Positions 16,364-25,420 of a stretch of 64,000 nucleotides of DNA are shown here, piece after piece. The position numbers were made by a program, and so were the translations under genes. Each line of letters opens with the position of its first letter. The stretch's first letter is position 1. The notes beneath the pieces are model-generated. The model was not told where the DNA came from and made no database searches. It was given only the letters and a program-made list of their open reading frames with translations. This stretch comes from Paracoccaceae bacterium. Lineage in GTDB: Bacteria; Pseudomonadota; Alphaproteobacteria; Rhodobacterales; Rhodobacteraceae. The stretch spans positions 68,480 through 132,479 of the forward strand of contig JABBAP010000042.1 in assembly GCA_018607905.1 (NCBI GenBank), in the 5' to 3' direction.

Positions 16364-16441
16364 CCCGTCATTCCGCCATAGACTCTCGCTCCCCCCTCAC
16401 GCTATACCCACTCCAACCACTGCCACATCTGGAATCGCTTC

Positions 16442-17914
16442 ATGCTAAGCCAAACCAAACCCTTTCTTGCGCACCCGTTTGATGACGACAAGCTCAAGGA
16501 GGAATGTGGTATTTTCGGCGTCATTGGCGTTGCAGACGCGGCCAACTTTGTCGCCCTCGGCCTTCACGCCCTCCAGCATCGCGGACAAGAAGCAGGCGGC
16601 ATCGTCGCCTACGATCCAGACCACGGTTTCAACTCTGCCCGCCGCTTTGGCTACGTACGCGACAATTTCACCAAAGCCTCGCTCATGGAAACCCTGCCCG
16701 GATCAAATTCCATCGGCCACGTGCGCTACTCCACCGCTGGCTCCAAAGGGCAAACCGCCATCCGCGACGTGCAACCTTTCTTTGGCGAATTCTCCCTTGG
16801 CGGCTGCGCCATCGCCCACAACGGCAACCTCACCAACGCCGATGCCCTGCGCAAAGAACTGATCAATCGCGGCTCGATCTTTCAATCCTCCTCCGATTCC
16901 GAATGCATCATCCACCTGATCGCCCGCTCCTATCAATCCACCTTGCCCGAACGCTTAAAAGACGCGCTGCGCCGTGTTGAAGGCGCGTTTTCTGTCATCG
17001 CCCAAACCCGCACCAAACTTATCGGTGTGCGCGACGCGCTTGGCGTGCGCCCGCTCGTGCTTGGCAAACTCGGCGATGCTTGGATTCTCTCATCAGAAAC
17101 CTGCGCGCTCGATATCATCGGCGCAGAGTTCATTCGCGAAGTGAACCCGGGCGAAATGGTCATCTGCTCGGCCAAAGGCATTGAATCGAGCTATCCGTTC
17201 GAAAAACTCGATCCGCGCCCGTGCATATTCGAGCACGTTTATTTCTCGCGCCCCGACAGCATCTTGGGTGGCCGTTCCGTCTATGAAACCCGCCGCCAAA
17301 TCGGTGTGGAACTCGCCAAAGAATCCCCAGTCGACGCCGATCTCGTCTGCCCCGTCCCTGACAGCGGCACACCGGCTGCGATTGGCTATTCCCAAGAAAG
17401 CGGCATCCCCTACGCCATGGGCATCATCCGCAACCAATACATGGGCCGCACCTTCATCGAGCCGACCGAGCAGATCCGAAACATGGGCGTGCGCCTCAAA
17501 CTCAACGTGAACCGCGCCCTGATCAAAGGCAAACGTGTGATCCTTGTGGACGATTCAGTTGTGCGCGGCACGACCTCCATCAAAATCAAAGACATGGTCC
17601 TCGATGCAGGTGCCGCTGAAGTCCATTTGCGCATCGCATCGCCCCCCACCGCATGGCCCTGCTTTTACGGCGTCGATACGCCCAACCGCGAAAAACTCCT
17701 CGCCTCAAGCATGACAGCCGAAGAAATGCGCGAACACCTCGGCGTCTCCTCGCTGAAATTCGTAACCCTAGACGGGCTTTACCGCGCCGCAGGCGAACCA
17801 AATGGCCGCGACAAAGCCAAACCCGCCTACTGCGACGCCTGTTTTTCTGGTGAATACCCCGTACGACCAGCGGATCAAATTGAGAATGGTTTTGTGATGA
17901 AAGCGGCTGAGTAA
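16442..17914 (+). CDS. purF: Amidophosphoribosyltransferase
   Basis: A 490-residue enzyme for the first committed step of purine synthesis: PRPP and glutamine give phosphoribosylamine. The mature N-terminal nucleophile is C22 in EECGIFGVIG, so a propeptide of about 21 residues must be removed. Glutaminase landmarks are RHVRYSTAG-like GHVRYSTAGSKG and AHNGNLTNA. The PRPP loop is VILVDDSVVRGTTS. Cysteines in YCDACFSGEYP fit the iron-sulfur type related to the Bacillus enzyme. Length is normal. Confidence 0.97.
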   Translation: MLSQTKPFLAHPFDDDKLKEECGIFGVIGVADAANFVALGLHALQHRGQEAGGIVAYDPDHGFNSARRFGYVRDNFTKASLMETLPGSNSIGHVRYSTAGSKGQTAIRDVQPFFGEFSLGGCAIAHNGNLTNADALRKELINRGSIFQSSSDSECIIHLIARSYQSTLPERLKDALRRVEGAFSVIAQTRTKLIGVRDALGVRPLVLGKLGDAWILSSETCALDIIGAEFIREVNPGEMVICSAKGIESSYPFEKLDPRPCIFEHVYFSRPDSILGGRSVYETRRQIGVELAKESPVDADLVCPVPDSGTPAAIGYSQESGIPYAMGIIRNQYMGRTFIEPTEQIRNMGVRLKLNVNRALIKGKRVILVDDSVVRGTTSIKIKDMVLDAGAAEVHLRIASPPTAWPCFYGVDTPNREKLLASSMTAEEMREHLGVSSLKFVTLDGLYRAAGEPNGRDKAKPAYCDACFSGEYPVRPADQIENGFVMKAAE

Positions 17915-17968
17915 ACCCGCCGCTACACCGCCTTGAAACAAATACAATCAGTTCATATATACTTATGA

Positions 17969-18364
17969 ATGGAGAACTTTTTTAATAAATGTAAGAACGC
18001 TTACGATCGTATTGTTGTAACCGATGATTTCAAGTTCGCGTTCGGATTTATGATTTTGGTTGGAATTCTTATTGTTCCAATAACCATTTTTAAAGTGAAA
18101 TTGGCGGACAACCACAGAGTTCAAGGTACGACAAGTTCCTACTTCAAAGCCCAAATCTTAGCTTCCGATACACTTACCTCGACAAGGAAAAAAACACGGG
18201 TACGCGTGACCATCGAACTTCCAGATGGAAGCACCCAAACACTCATGACTGTCCAACCTATCCTATACGGGGGCATTTCCGATAAAGTCTGCATTCGGTC
18301 TTTTGAAGACGCCAAAACCAATCGAAAATGGCTAGCAATCGCGTTACCGCACAATTGCGCTTGA
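17969..18364 (+). CDS. Hypothetical protein with one membrane helix
   Basis: A 131-residue protein. A helix at about residues 24-44 (FAFGFMILVGILIVPITIF) is followed by an extracytoplasmic domain of predicted beta strands (KKTRVRVTIELPDGSTQTLMT). GGAGAAC after ATG 17965 and an AT-rich upstream region leave the start uncertain between two ATGs; the 17969 ATG gives the open frame. Base composition is more AT-rich than purF, so it may be acquired. No family recognised. Confidence 0.55.
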   Translation: MENFFNKCKNAYDRIVVTDDFKFAFGFMILVGILIVPITIFKVKLADNHRVQGTTSSYFKAQILASDTLTSTRKKTRVRVTIELPDGSTQTLMTVQPILYGGISDKVCIRSFEDAKTNRKWLAIALPHNCA

Positions 18365-18458
18365 TCAAGCCAACTGAATTAACGACAAGTTCCCAATGAA
18401 GACAACGAAGTGACGCGAGCAAACAAAGAACAATCGCTTTTTCACTACCTGGTTAACG

Positions 18459-18653
18459 TTATTTCTCGTTTTTTGAACGCCTGACAATCATCTTAAAACC
18501 TGCAACCATTTCTGGCCAAAAAACAAAACCGAGAAACCCAAACACTGCAAATGGCGCACTTGATTTTTGCAAGAAATTTTCATCGTAATAGGCAACAAGC
18601 AGCGAAATAACTGCGAAGGAAACCTTACCGAAGGAAAATAATTTCTTAGACAT
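18459..18653 (-). CDS. Hypothetical small two-helix membrane protein
   Basis: A 64-residue frame from ATG 18653 (the track uses a TTG six codons earlier): MSKKLFSFGKVSFAVISLLVAYY, then FAVFGFLGFVFWPEMVAGFKMIVRR with a basic end. Two hydrophobic helices and a positive tail look like a real small membrane protein. It sits alone between rightward genes in AT-rich DNA and has no clear ribosome site. Confidence 0.4.
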   Translation of the reverse strand: MSKKLFSFGKVSFAVISLLVAYYDENFLQKSSAPFAVFGFLGFVFWPEMVAGFKMIVRRSKNEK

Positions 18654-18788
18654 TTGTAGTATTTCAATCAAAAATTAGAGTACGCGATCTTATTATCAAA
18701 AAAGAATCTACGATTGAAGCGAGCTCTTCGCAAGAGTTCATCCCATACTGCTCTTGACCCACCCCCTCATTCCAGCGAAACCACCCCC

Positions 18789-19442
18789 ATGACAAAACAA
18801 CCCATCACCCTCATCACTGGCGCCTCGCGTGGCCTCGGTGCCGCCGCCGCCGAAGCCCTCTCTGCGCAAGGTCACCACATCATCGCACTGGCCCGCACCA
18901 CAGGTGCGCTCGAAGAACTCGACGATCGCATCAAAGCACAGGGCGGCACGGCCACGCTCGTCCCTCTTGATATCAAAGATGCCGACGCCGTCGCGCGTCT
19001 GTGCATTTCCATAAATGATCGTTGGGGCGGCCTTGATATGTGGCTGCACACCGTCGTTCACGCAGCGCCGCTTTCGCCCGCCAACATGGCCGCACAAAAA
19101 GACTGGGACGACAGTTTCAACACCAACGTGCGCATGGCCCAGCAGTTGATCGTCAACATCGATCCCCTGCTCACCCCGCGCAAAGGCACCGCCGTGCATT
19201 GCATTGATCCCCGCGCTGGCCAAAAGTTTTTCGCGGCCTACGGCGCATCAAAAGCCGCGCAACGGGCCCTGTTCAATTCATGGGCACAAGAGGTTGAACC
19301 TTTGGGGCGCAAAGTCATCGGATTTTCCCCAAACCCGATGCCAACAGCCACCCGCGCACGGTTTTACCCCGGCGAAGTGCGCGCCAAACTCACCCCTTGC
19401 GCCGACGAGGCCCAACGCCTCATCCGCCAGCTCGAAGGCTAA
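18789..19442 (+). CDS. Short-chain dehydrogenase/reductase (SDR)
   Basis: A 217-residue Rossmann-fold oxidoreductase. The NAD(P)-binding TGASRGLGAAAA motif is at the N-terminus and the YGASK catalytic pair is near residue 155. The usual catalytic serine, two or three strands earlier, seems replaced by HCIDPRAG, which makes activity uncertain. I use ATG 18789, 75 bases into the track ORF. The HAD gene follows after three bases, so they are co-transcribed. Substrate unknown. Confidence 0.85.
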   Translation: MTKQPITLITGASRGLGAAAAEALSAQGHHIIALARTTGALEELDDRIKAQGGTATLVPLDIKDADAVARLCISINDRWGGLDMWLHTVVHAAPLSPANMAAQKDWDDSFNTNVRMAQQLIVNIDPLLTPRKGTAVHCIDPRAGQKFFAAYGASKAAQRALFNSWAQEVEPLGRKVIGFSPNPMPTATRARFYPGEVRAKLTPCADEAQRLIRQLEG

Positions 19443-19445
19443 CAA

Positions 19446-20087
19446 ATGGCCACGCCTCCCAAACTCGTCATATTCGATTGCGACGGCGTTTTGGTGGACA
19501 GCGAGCCAATCGCCAACCGCGTGCTGCGCACCATCCTAACCCGCCACGGCGCGACCTTTTCATATGCGGAATCTTGCGCCGAGTTCACAGGTAAAAATCG
19601 TTACGCAGTAATCGCTTACGCGCAGAAACACGGCATCGCCCTGCCCGATGATTGGTCCGAAGAATTTTACGCCACCAGCATCAAAGAACTGTCTGAGAAC
19701 TGCAAACCCATCCCTCACGTCCGCTCCGTCCTAGATGCGCTGGTCACCGCAAAAATCCCTTTCTGCGTCGCCTCCAACGGCGTCCACCCCAAAATGCGCG
19801 CCACCCTAGAAACAACGGGTCTGCTGCCCTATTTTGAGGGCAAAACATACTCAGGCTACGATGTCGCCAACGGCAAACCCGCCCCCGATCTATTCCTGCA
19901 CGCCGCCGCACAATTCAACATCGTACCCGCCGACTGCGTCGTCATTGAAGACAGCGCCACAGGCCTAGAAGCAGCCGCAGCAGCCAAAATGCCCAGCTTC
20001 GCCTACGCGCCCCACCGCGAAATGGCCCTTCACGGCGCAACGCCCTTTGCCTCCATGACCGACCTTCCAAAACTCCTTAACCTGTAA
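19446..20087 (+). CDS. HAD-superfamily hydrolase (phosphoglycolate phosphatase-like)
   Basis: A 213-residue phosphatase. Motif I is FDCDGVLVDSEP with both catalytic aspartates. Motif II is CVASNG, motif III lysine lies in GKPAPDLFLHAA, and motif IV is VVIEDSATGLEAA. The alpha-helical cap between residues 15 and 80 matches subfamily IA, as in phosphoglycolate phosphatase and beta-phosphoglucomutase. Most members act on sugar or small organic phosphates; the substrate is not readable. Confidence 0.88.
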   Translation: MATPPKLVIFDCDGVLVDSEPIANRVLRTILTRHGATFSYAESCAEFTGKNRYAVIAYAQKHGIALPDDWSEEFYATSIKELSENCKPIPHVRSVLDALVTAKIPFCVASNGVHPKMRATLETTGLLPYFEGKTYSGYDVANGKPAPDLFLHAAAQFNIVPADCVVIEDSATGLEAAAAAKMPSFAYAPHREMALHGATPFASMTDLPKLLNL

Positions 20088-20093
20088 ACGATA

Positions 20094-20120
20094 TTTCTTC
20101 TGGCCTAAAATATCCTCGCC
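20094..20120 (+). repeat. Copy 4 of the intergenic repeat (TTTCTTCTGGCCTAAAATATCCTCGCC)
   Basis: A clear copy starting seven bases past the HAD gene stop, nearly identical to those at 7206 and 32401. Confidence 0.6.
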
Positions 20121-20123
20121 AAA

Positions 20124-20204
20124 GCGTTTCGCATTAAACCGAGTTCGATCAAGGGCACTGGTCACTCAGCATTCCCTAGAAATGAGGCGCAGTTTGCGAA
20201 ACGC
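20124..20204. repeat. Spaced 10-bp inverted repeat between HAD and sulfatase genes
   Basis: GCGTTTCGCA (20124-20133) and TGCGAAACGC (20195-20204) are perfect inverted copies separated by 61 bases. No T-tract follows. It could close a stem-loop in the RNA upstream of the sulfatase or be a pair of operator half-sites. Confidence 0.45.
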
Positions 20205-20295
20205 ATGTGCTTCACGGGCCTCGCAAACCGCTTTAAAGGCTTCCCAAACCCACGGTTTTCCCCCAAACTCCTAAAAACAAAACAGGCCGCCAACA

Positions 20296-21687
20296 GTGCC
20301 CAAAAAGCCACCCAAAAACATTCTCTTCCTGTCCATCGAAGACCTGAATGACTGGATCGAACCGCTCGGCGGCCATCCCGACACGATCACACCCAACCTC
20401 ACCCGTCTCGCCAAACGCGCGCTAAATTGCGAAAGCGCCTACGCCGAGGCCCCCGCCTGCTCGCCCTCGCGCACCGCCACAATGTTTGGCCAACACCCGT
20501 GGACCTCGGGTGTTTACGCCAACAACCACAAATCCCACCACGCCTTTGATCACGGCGCGCGAACCTCCCTTGTTGGCCGCTTCAAGGACGCAGGCTTTGA
20601 AACTTTTGGCGCTGGCAAAGTTTTTCACGTCGCCCCCGATCATTTCGACGACGCGGATTGGACAGAGTACAACCGCATCCAAATCGAAAAATTCGCCCCA
20701 ATTTCACGCACGCGACAGGTTGGCAAAGCAGGCGGAAACACCGATTTTGGCGCGATTGACGATGATGATCTACAATACGATGACCACAACACCAAATGGC
20801 TGATCGACAAAATCAAAACGGGCGACACTGGCAAATTCTGGGCGCTCGGCCTCTATCGCCCGCACCTGCCGTTCATCGCGCCACAACGCTGTTTTGATCG
20901 TCTGCCAGACGTTGTCGCCGATCCCCCGGGCCTTGGGCTCAACCGGTTTGATCCCGACAATGAGACCCTGCATCAACCGCTTCCCGATGCGGGTAAAGGC
21001 ATGGCAAATGGCAGCCGCATGTTGCGTAACCAATTGAATCGACACGATGAATACAAGGATTTCTTGAAAGCCTACCTCGCCTCAGTCAACTATGCAGATG
21101 AGCTGTTGGGCAACGTCCTTGACCACATGGATGACTGCGATCTTTGGGAGGATACGCTGGTTGTTCTGTGGTCCGATCACGGCTGGCAGCTGGGCGAAAA
21201 ACTCGCATTCCGCAAATTCACGCTCTGGGAGCGCTCGCTGCGCGTCCCCCTCATGTTCGCGGGCGCTGGCATCAAACCCGCACGCACATCCGAGCCCGTG
21301 ACCCTCACCGACATCGCCCCAACGCTTTTTGCGAAAATGGGCCTCGACATCCCCGACCAGTTTGAAGGCCAAGACCTCACGCCTTTGTTCACAAAACCAA
21401 CCGCAAAACTGCGCGGCAACGCGGTCGCGGTTTGGGGCAAAGGGTTTAGATCAGATGGCCCGCAACTGGCCATGTCGGCGCGATCGCGCAGCCACCGATA
21501 CATCCTTTACTGGGATGGAACCGAGGAGATGTATGACCACGCAAAAGACCCGTTCGAGCACCAAAACTTGCTCTCTGATCCATCGTCAGACTTGCCCGAA
21601 ACCCTAGAATCCCTGCGCGAAGACCTCCAACTTATGCTGCCCGAAGATTTCGCAGAACCTGTTCAACCGCGCGGCATCAATTCATAA
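20296..21687 (+). CDS. Type I sulfatase (iduronate-2-sulfatase-like)
   Basis: A 463-residue arylsulfatase-fold enzyme that removes sulfate esters. The formylglycine signature is CSPSR with C55 (APACSPSRTATMFG). Early metal ligands are in SIEDLNDW, and later ones in WSDHGWQLGEK. The opening DLNDWIEPLGGHPDTITPNLTRLA is typical of the large group of marine polysaccharide sulfatases near iduronate-2-sulfatase. It has no signal peptide, so it would act in the cytoplasm. The GTG start at 20296 has no good ribosome site. The stop overlaps the convergent nitrilase gene by six bases. Confidence 0.88.
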   Translation: MPKKPPKNILFLSIEDLNDWIEPLGGHPDTITPNLTRLAKRALNCESAYAEAPACSPSRTATMFGQHPWTSGVYANNHKSHHAFDHGARTSLVGRFKDAGFETFGAGKVFHVAPDHFDDADWTEYNRIQIEKFAPISRTRQVGKAGGNTDFGAIDDDDLQYDDHNTKWLIDKIKTGDTGKFWALGLYRPHLPFIAPQRCFDRLPDVVADPPGLGLNRFDPDNETLHQPLPDAGKGMANGSRMLRNQLNRHDEYKDFLKAYLASVNYADELLGNVLDHMDDCDLWEDTLVVLWSDHGWQLGEKLAFRKFTLWERSLRVPLMFAGAGIKPARTSEPVTLTDIAPTLFAKMGLDIPDQFEGQDLTPLFTKPTAKLRGNAVAVWGKGFRSDGPQLAMSARSRSHRYILYWDGTEEMYDHAKDPFEHQNLLSDPSSDLPETLESLREDLQLMLPEDFAEPVQPRGINS

Positions 21688-22449
21688 CGCCAGCCGCTGA
21701 AATTCGCGCAAATACGGCAGCCGCTTTTGCGCCTTTTTCACCCGCTCAGGATCAATCTGCGCCACAATCACTTGCGCCGCGCCGCCAGCCCGCACCAAAA
21801 CCTCACCATCAGGCGAACCAACAAAACTCTCACCCAAAAACGCCATGCCATTTTCCACACCCGCAGAATTGGCATAGGCCAGATAAACCCCGTTTTCAAA
21901 ACCCCGCGTCGGAACCATCGTCTGCGCAACCCAGCCCCAATCAGCCCCGAGCGCCGTGGGAACCAAAATCACATCCACACCTTGGGCTGCAACCCGCCGC
22001 GCGGCCTCTGGAAACTCCACATCATAGCAGATCAACATGCCAAACCGCACACCGCGATACTCAAAGGTTTGCGTCTCTGAACCGGTCGCAAAATACTCTG
22101 CCTCAAACCCAGGTGGGATCATCAATTTGCGATGTCGCCCCAACACCTGGCCTGCTGGCGAAATGCACTGCGCACTGTTAAACAGCACCCCGTCTGCGGC
22201 CTCGACATAGCCATAATGTATTGCAATATCAAACTCTTGCGCCAAATCGCCAATTGCAATCGCGCTCACCCCATCCGTCGCCTCGCCCCGCGATTTCAGC
22301 GCATCACCGACGTTGTACCCAGTCGCGAACAGCTCTGGCAGCACTAGCAAATCTGCGTCCAAACTCGGTAAAATCTGCGCCAACCAATCCATCCGCGCAG
22401 CGGGGTCTAACCCCGCATCAACCTGTCCAACCGCAAGGCGAAACATCAA
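21682..22449 (-). CDS. Nitrilase-superfamily carbon-nitrogen hydrolase
   Basis: A 255-residue amidase or nitrilase-type hydrolase. The Glu-Lys-Cys triad is E39 (VLPELFATGYN), K108 (GRHRKLMIPPG) and C141 (MLICYDVEFPE). The FATGY and ICYD.EFPE motifs suggest an aliphatic or omega-amidase-like member. It is the second gene of a leftward operon; its start overlaps the M24-like stop (ATGA). This pairing suggests that it processes an amide formed by the partner. Confidence 0.88.
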   Translation of the reverse strand: MMFRLAVGQVDAGLDPAARMDWLAQILPSLDADLLVLPELFATGYNVGDALKSRGEATDGVSAIAIGDLAQEFDIAIHYGYVEAADGVLFNSAQCISPAGQVLGRHRKLMIPPGFEAEYFATGSETQTFEYRGVRFGMLICYDVEFPEAARRVAAQGVDVILVPTALGADWGWVAQTMVPTRGFENGVYLAYANSAGVENGMAFLGESFVGSPDGEVLVRAGGAAQVIVAQIDPERVKKAQKRLPYLREFQRLAL

Positions 22450-23603
22450 TCCGCCGTCACCAACAGCTCGCGCGGGTATTCCGTTAGATATTCAGCGCCC
22501 GTTTCCGTCACCACGATGCTGTCACCGATCCGCCCCGCCGTGACGCCATCAATGGAAATGCCACCGTCCACCGCAAACGTCATGCCCGCCTGCAACACGG
22601 TTTCATCACCAGCCTTCAACTCTGGCGCCTCCAAATAGGCCACCCCGATGGAGCGCCCGGTGCGATACCCCGTTTCGTACCCACGTTCGGCATAAACCGC
22701 GTTCGCCGCCGCCGCCACATCTTGCGCCACGACACCCGGTTTAATCGCCCCAATCGCCGCCTGTTGCGCCTCAATCGCGGCCAATTGCACCCGTGCGGCA
22801 TCATCATGCACGTCGCCAATATGGAACATCCGATCAAAGCCCAATTTATACTGTTTGAACTGCGCCATATTACAAAAACAGAAATAAACGGGATCAAATT
22901 TCTCGTATTTTTTCACCGAAGCACGGCGATGCACCATCGACGTGTCTTTGCCAGATTGCACAATCTGCAAATTATGGATCATCGGCGACACAAACCGTTC
23001 CCAGCCCTTATCCGTCAAAAATCCAGCCGCCTTGCGCGTGCCCGCGTCAATCACCGCCAGCGCGCTCTCCCATTCTTGCGCACCCGCCTGCAACGATCCA
23101 TGCGCAGCGCCCATCATCGCGCCCGCAATTTGCCCCGCTTGGCGCATCACATCAATTTCCATCGGTGATTTGATCATCCGCTGTGCGCCCAAAACGGGGC
23201 CAATATCTTTCAGTGCCGCATCGCCATAGGTTTCGTCCAAGAAACGGCGCACAATCGCAGGCACCTGCCCCAACTCGATCCACAAATCCGCCGCCCTGTC
23301 GGGAATAATCTCGGACAGAACACGCCCCCAAGACCGCTGCCCCATATCCTCCCAAACACGAATATCACTCACCCACGTCATCTCGCCGACCATTTCGGAT
23401 TCCATCAGCGGCGTAATCACCACGGGATCCCCATCGGCAGGCACAACCAACATGGTTGGCCGCCCAAATTCGATCCCGAGATAACCCCAAAATCCCGCCA
23501 AATACGCGATGGAACTTTCATCCGTGAAAATCGCACGCGCAATGCCCATTTCTGACATCCGTTTTTGCAGATTCGCGGTACGTGTTTTGGCTTCGTTCAG
23601 CAT
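22446..23603 (-). CDS. Creatinase/DoeA-like protein of the M24 fold lacking metal ligands
   Basis: A 385-residue pita-bread-fold protein with the N-terminal creatinase domain and a C-terminal M24 domain. The five metal ligands of M24 peptidases are not conserved. The GHGIG histidine is R317 (RTGRSIG), the EPGIY glutamate is D346 (FAVDGGIS), and the RIED glutamate is G360 (RIGDSIVVT). The usual aspartates give way to FCFCNMAQFKQY. Creatinase and the ectoine hydrolase DoeA/EutD likewise use this fold without peptidase metals, and the C-terminal region reads like DoeA. I infer hydrolysis of a small cyclic or guanidino compound, with the next gene, a nitrilase, acting on the product. Confidence 0.8.
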   Translation of the reverse strand: MLNEAKTRTANLQKRMSEMGIARAIFTDESSIAYLAGFWGYLGIEFGRPTMLVVPADGDPVVITPLMESEMVGEMTWVSDIRVWEDMGQRSWGRVLSEIIPDRAADLWIELGQVPAIVRRFLDETYGDAALKDIGPVLGAQRMIKSPMEIDVMRQAGQIAGAMMGAAHGSLQAGAQEWESALAVIDAGTRKAAGFLTDKGWERFVSPMIHNLQIVQSGKDTSMVHRRASVKKYEKFDPVYFCFCNMAQFKQYKLGFDRMFHIGDVHDDAARVQLAAIEAQQAAIGAIKPGVVAQDVAAAANAVYAERGYETGYRTGRSIGVAYLEAPELKAGDETVLQAGMTFAVDGGISIDGVTAGRIGDSIVVTETGAEYLTEYPRELLVTAD

Positions 23604-23726
23604 GGTGCTCCCCTTTGGCTATATCCCGAAAGGTAACACTGTTTTTTGCCGCTAATTGCCCAAAACCGACACGCCCGAACGCAACAGGTGCATTTTTGCC
23701 GTTAACCTTTGCCAAAACCAAAGTGC

Positions 23727-23770
23727 CATACAGGTGCCATACGCTTTGCATACCGTTTGCATACGCTTTG
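23727..23770 (-). repeat. Four tandem 11-bp repeats (CATAC-type iterons)
   Basis: Read on the plus strand the units are CATACAGGTGC, CATACGCTTTG, CATACCGTTTG and CATACGCTTTG, head to tail with no gap. Units 2 and 4 are identical. The 11-base period is close to one helical turn, placing each CATAC on the same DNA face. The array is 124-167 bases upstream of the leftward M24-like gene and 76 bases past the der stop. It may be a cooperative operator or a minisatellite. Confidence 0.65.
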
Positions 23771-23845
23771 CAGCCCATTTTTAGCTATGGGAAAACAGCA
23801 ACACAGCGTGACAGTAACACCACGTTCGCCCCCGTTGCGCTGGCG

Positions 23846-25336
23846 CTATTTTGGCTTTGGCTTCACACCACGACCCGCTTCTTTGCGGAACTTACCCTCG
23901 GTGTGTTTGTTCAGCTTGGTCACCTTCTTTTCCTTCTTATTCGCATACGGATTTTTGTCCGATTGCGAGCGAAGGAAAATACGAATAGGCGTACCAGGCA
24001 TATCAAGATCGGCCCGTAAGCCGTTGACAAGATAGCGATTATAGCTTTCGGGAACCAGGTCAGGGTGCGAACACATCACCACAAAACTCGGTGGCCGCGT
24101 CTTCACTTGGGTCATGTAGCGCATGCGAATACGTTTGCCCCCCGGTGCGGGCGGCGGATGCGCTTCCAGTTGGCCTTCCAGCCAACGGTTCAATCGCGCC
24201 GTTGAAACACGGCGATTCCAGACCTTATGGGCTGACAAAATCGCGTCATGAAGGCGGTCAATTCCCTTACCTGTTTCGGCCGAAACCGTCACCATCGGCG
24301 CACCGCGCAACTGGGGCAGCAGGCGCGTAAAGCTTTCCCGCAAGTGCTTCAATTTGCTTTGTTTTTCGGTTTCAAGATCCCACTTATTTACGGCCACAAC
24401 AACCGCGCGACCTTCGCGTTCTGCCAAATCGGCGATGCGCAAATCTTGTTGTTCAAACGGGATATCCGCGTCCAGCAAAACCACCACAACTTCCGAGAAT
24501 TTGACCGCCCGCAAACCATCCGAAACCGATAGCTTTTCCAGCTTTTCCTGCACCTTGGCCCGCTTGCGCATTCCCGCCGTGTCCCAGATCCGAAACGGCA
24601 CGCCGTCCCAGTCCGTATTGGTGGAAATCGCGTCGCGTGTAATGCCAGCCTCGGGGCCAGTCAGCAATTTATCTTGGCCCAGAATCTTGTTAATTAACGT
24701 GGACTTACCCGCATTCGGGCGGCCAACAACCGCAATCTGCAAAGGGCGTTCTTTGGAGTAGGTGATCTCGATATCACCCTCTTCAAAACCGTCATCCTCC
24801 ACGTCAACTTCGGTGTCTGGCTCGATCCGACGATCCGCAAACTCATCCGCAATTGGGATCAGCACGCGCATCAAATCATCCATGCCTTCGCCGTGCTCTG
24901 CAGACAACTGCACAGGCTCCCCAAGGCCAAGCGAGAACGCATCGTAAAAGCCCGCCTCACCCGCATTGCCTTCGGCCTTATTTGCGCCCAAAACAACGCG
25001 CGCATTTTTCTTGCGCAAAATCTCTGCAAACACTTGATCTGCAGGCAAAACTCCCGCCCGCGCGTCCATCATAAACAGGCAAACATCGGCCATTTCCACG
25101 GCCCGTTCCGTAAGCATCCGCATGCGCCCTTGCAGGCTCTCGTCCGTGGCTTCTTCCAGCCCAGCGGTATCAATTACCGTGAACCGCAACGGCCCCAAAC
25201 GGGCGTCTCCTTCGCGCAGATCGCGCGTGACACCGGGTTGGTCATCCACAAGCGCAAGCTTGCGGCCCACCAAACGGTTGAACAACGTAGATTTTCCGAC
25301 ATTCGGACGCCCGACAATGGCCAGCGTAAACGACAT
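23846..25336 (-). CDS. der: Ribosome-assembly GTPase Der (EngA)
   Basis: A 496-residue GTPase with two G domains in tandem, needed for 50S subunit maturation. The first domain opens [17 protein letters not shown] with DTAGLEE and GANKAE. The second has [26 protein letters not shown] and AVNKWDL. A KH-like domain and a basic tail ([12 protein letters not shown]) follow. Length is slightly above the usual 440-490. It is the last gene of yfgM-bamB-der, the same order as in E. coli, 84 bases after bamB. Confidence 0.97.
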   Translation of the reverse strand: MSFTLAIVGRPNVGKSTLFNRLVGRKLALVDDQPGVTRDLREGDARLGPLRFTVIDTAGLEEATDESLQGRMRMLTERAVEMADVCLFMMDARAGVLPADQVFAEILRKKNARVVLGANKAEGNAGEAGFYDAFSLGLGEPVQLSAEHGEGMDDLMRVLIPIADEFADRRIEPDTEVDVEDDGFEEGDIEITYSKERPLQIAVVGRPNAGKSTLINKILGQDKLLTGPEAGITRDAISTNTDWDGVPFRIWDTAGMRKRAKVQEKLEKLSVSDGLRAVKFSEVVVVLLDADIPFEQQDLRIADLAEREGRAVVVAVNKWDLETEKQSKLKHLRESFTRLLPQLRGAPMVTVSAETGKGIDRLHDAILSAHKVWNRRVSTARLNRWLEGQLEAHPPPAPGGKRIRMRYMTQVKTRPPSFVVMCSHPDLVPESYNRYLVNGLRADLDMPGTPIRIFLRSQSDKNPYANKKEKKVTKLNKHTEGKFRKEAGRGVKPKPK

Positions 25337-25420
25337 TTTAACACACCTGTGCTAGAAGATTAGACACGCCCTCTAGCCCATCATGCTTTCAATGGAAAGC
25401 GTATAAGCGTTTCGGGGCGA

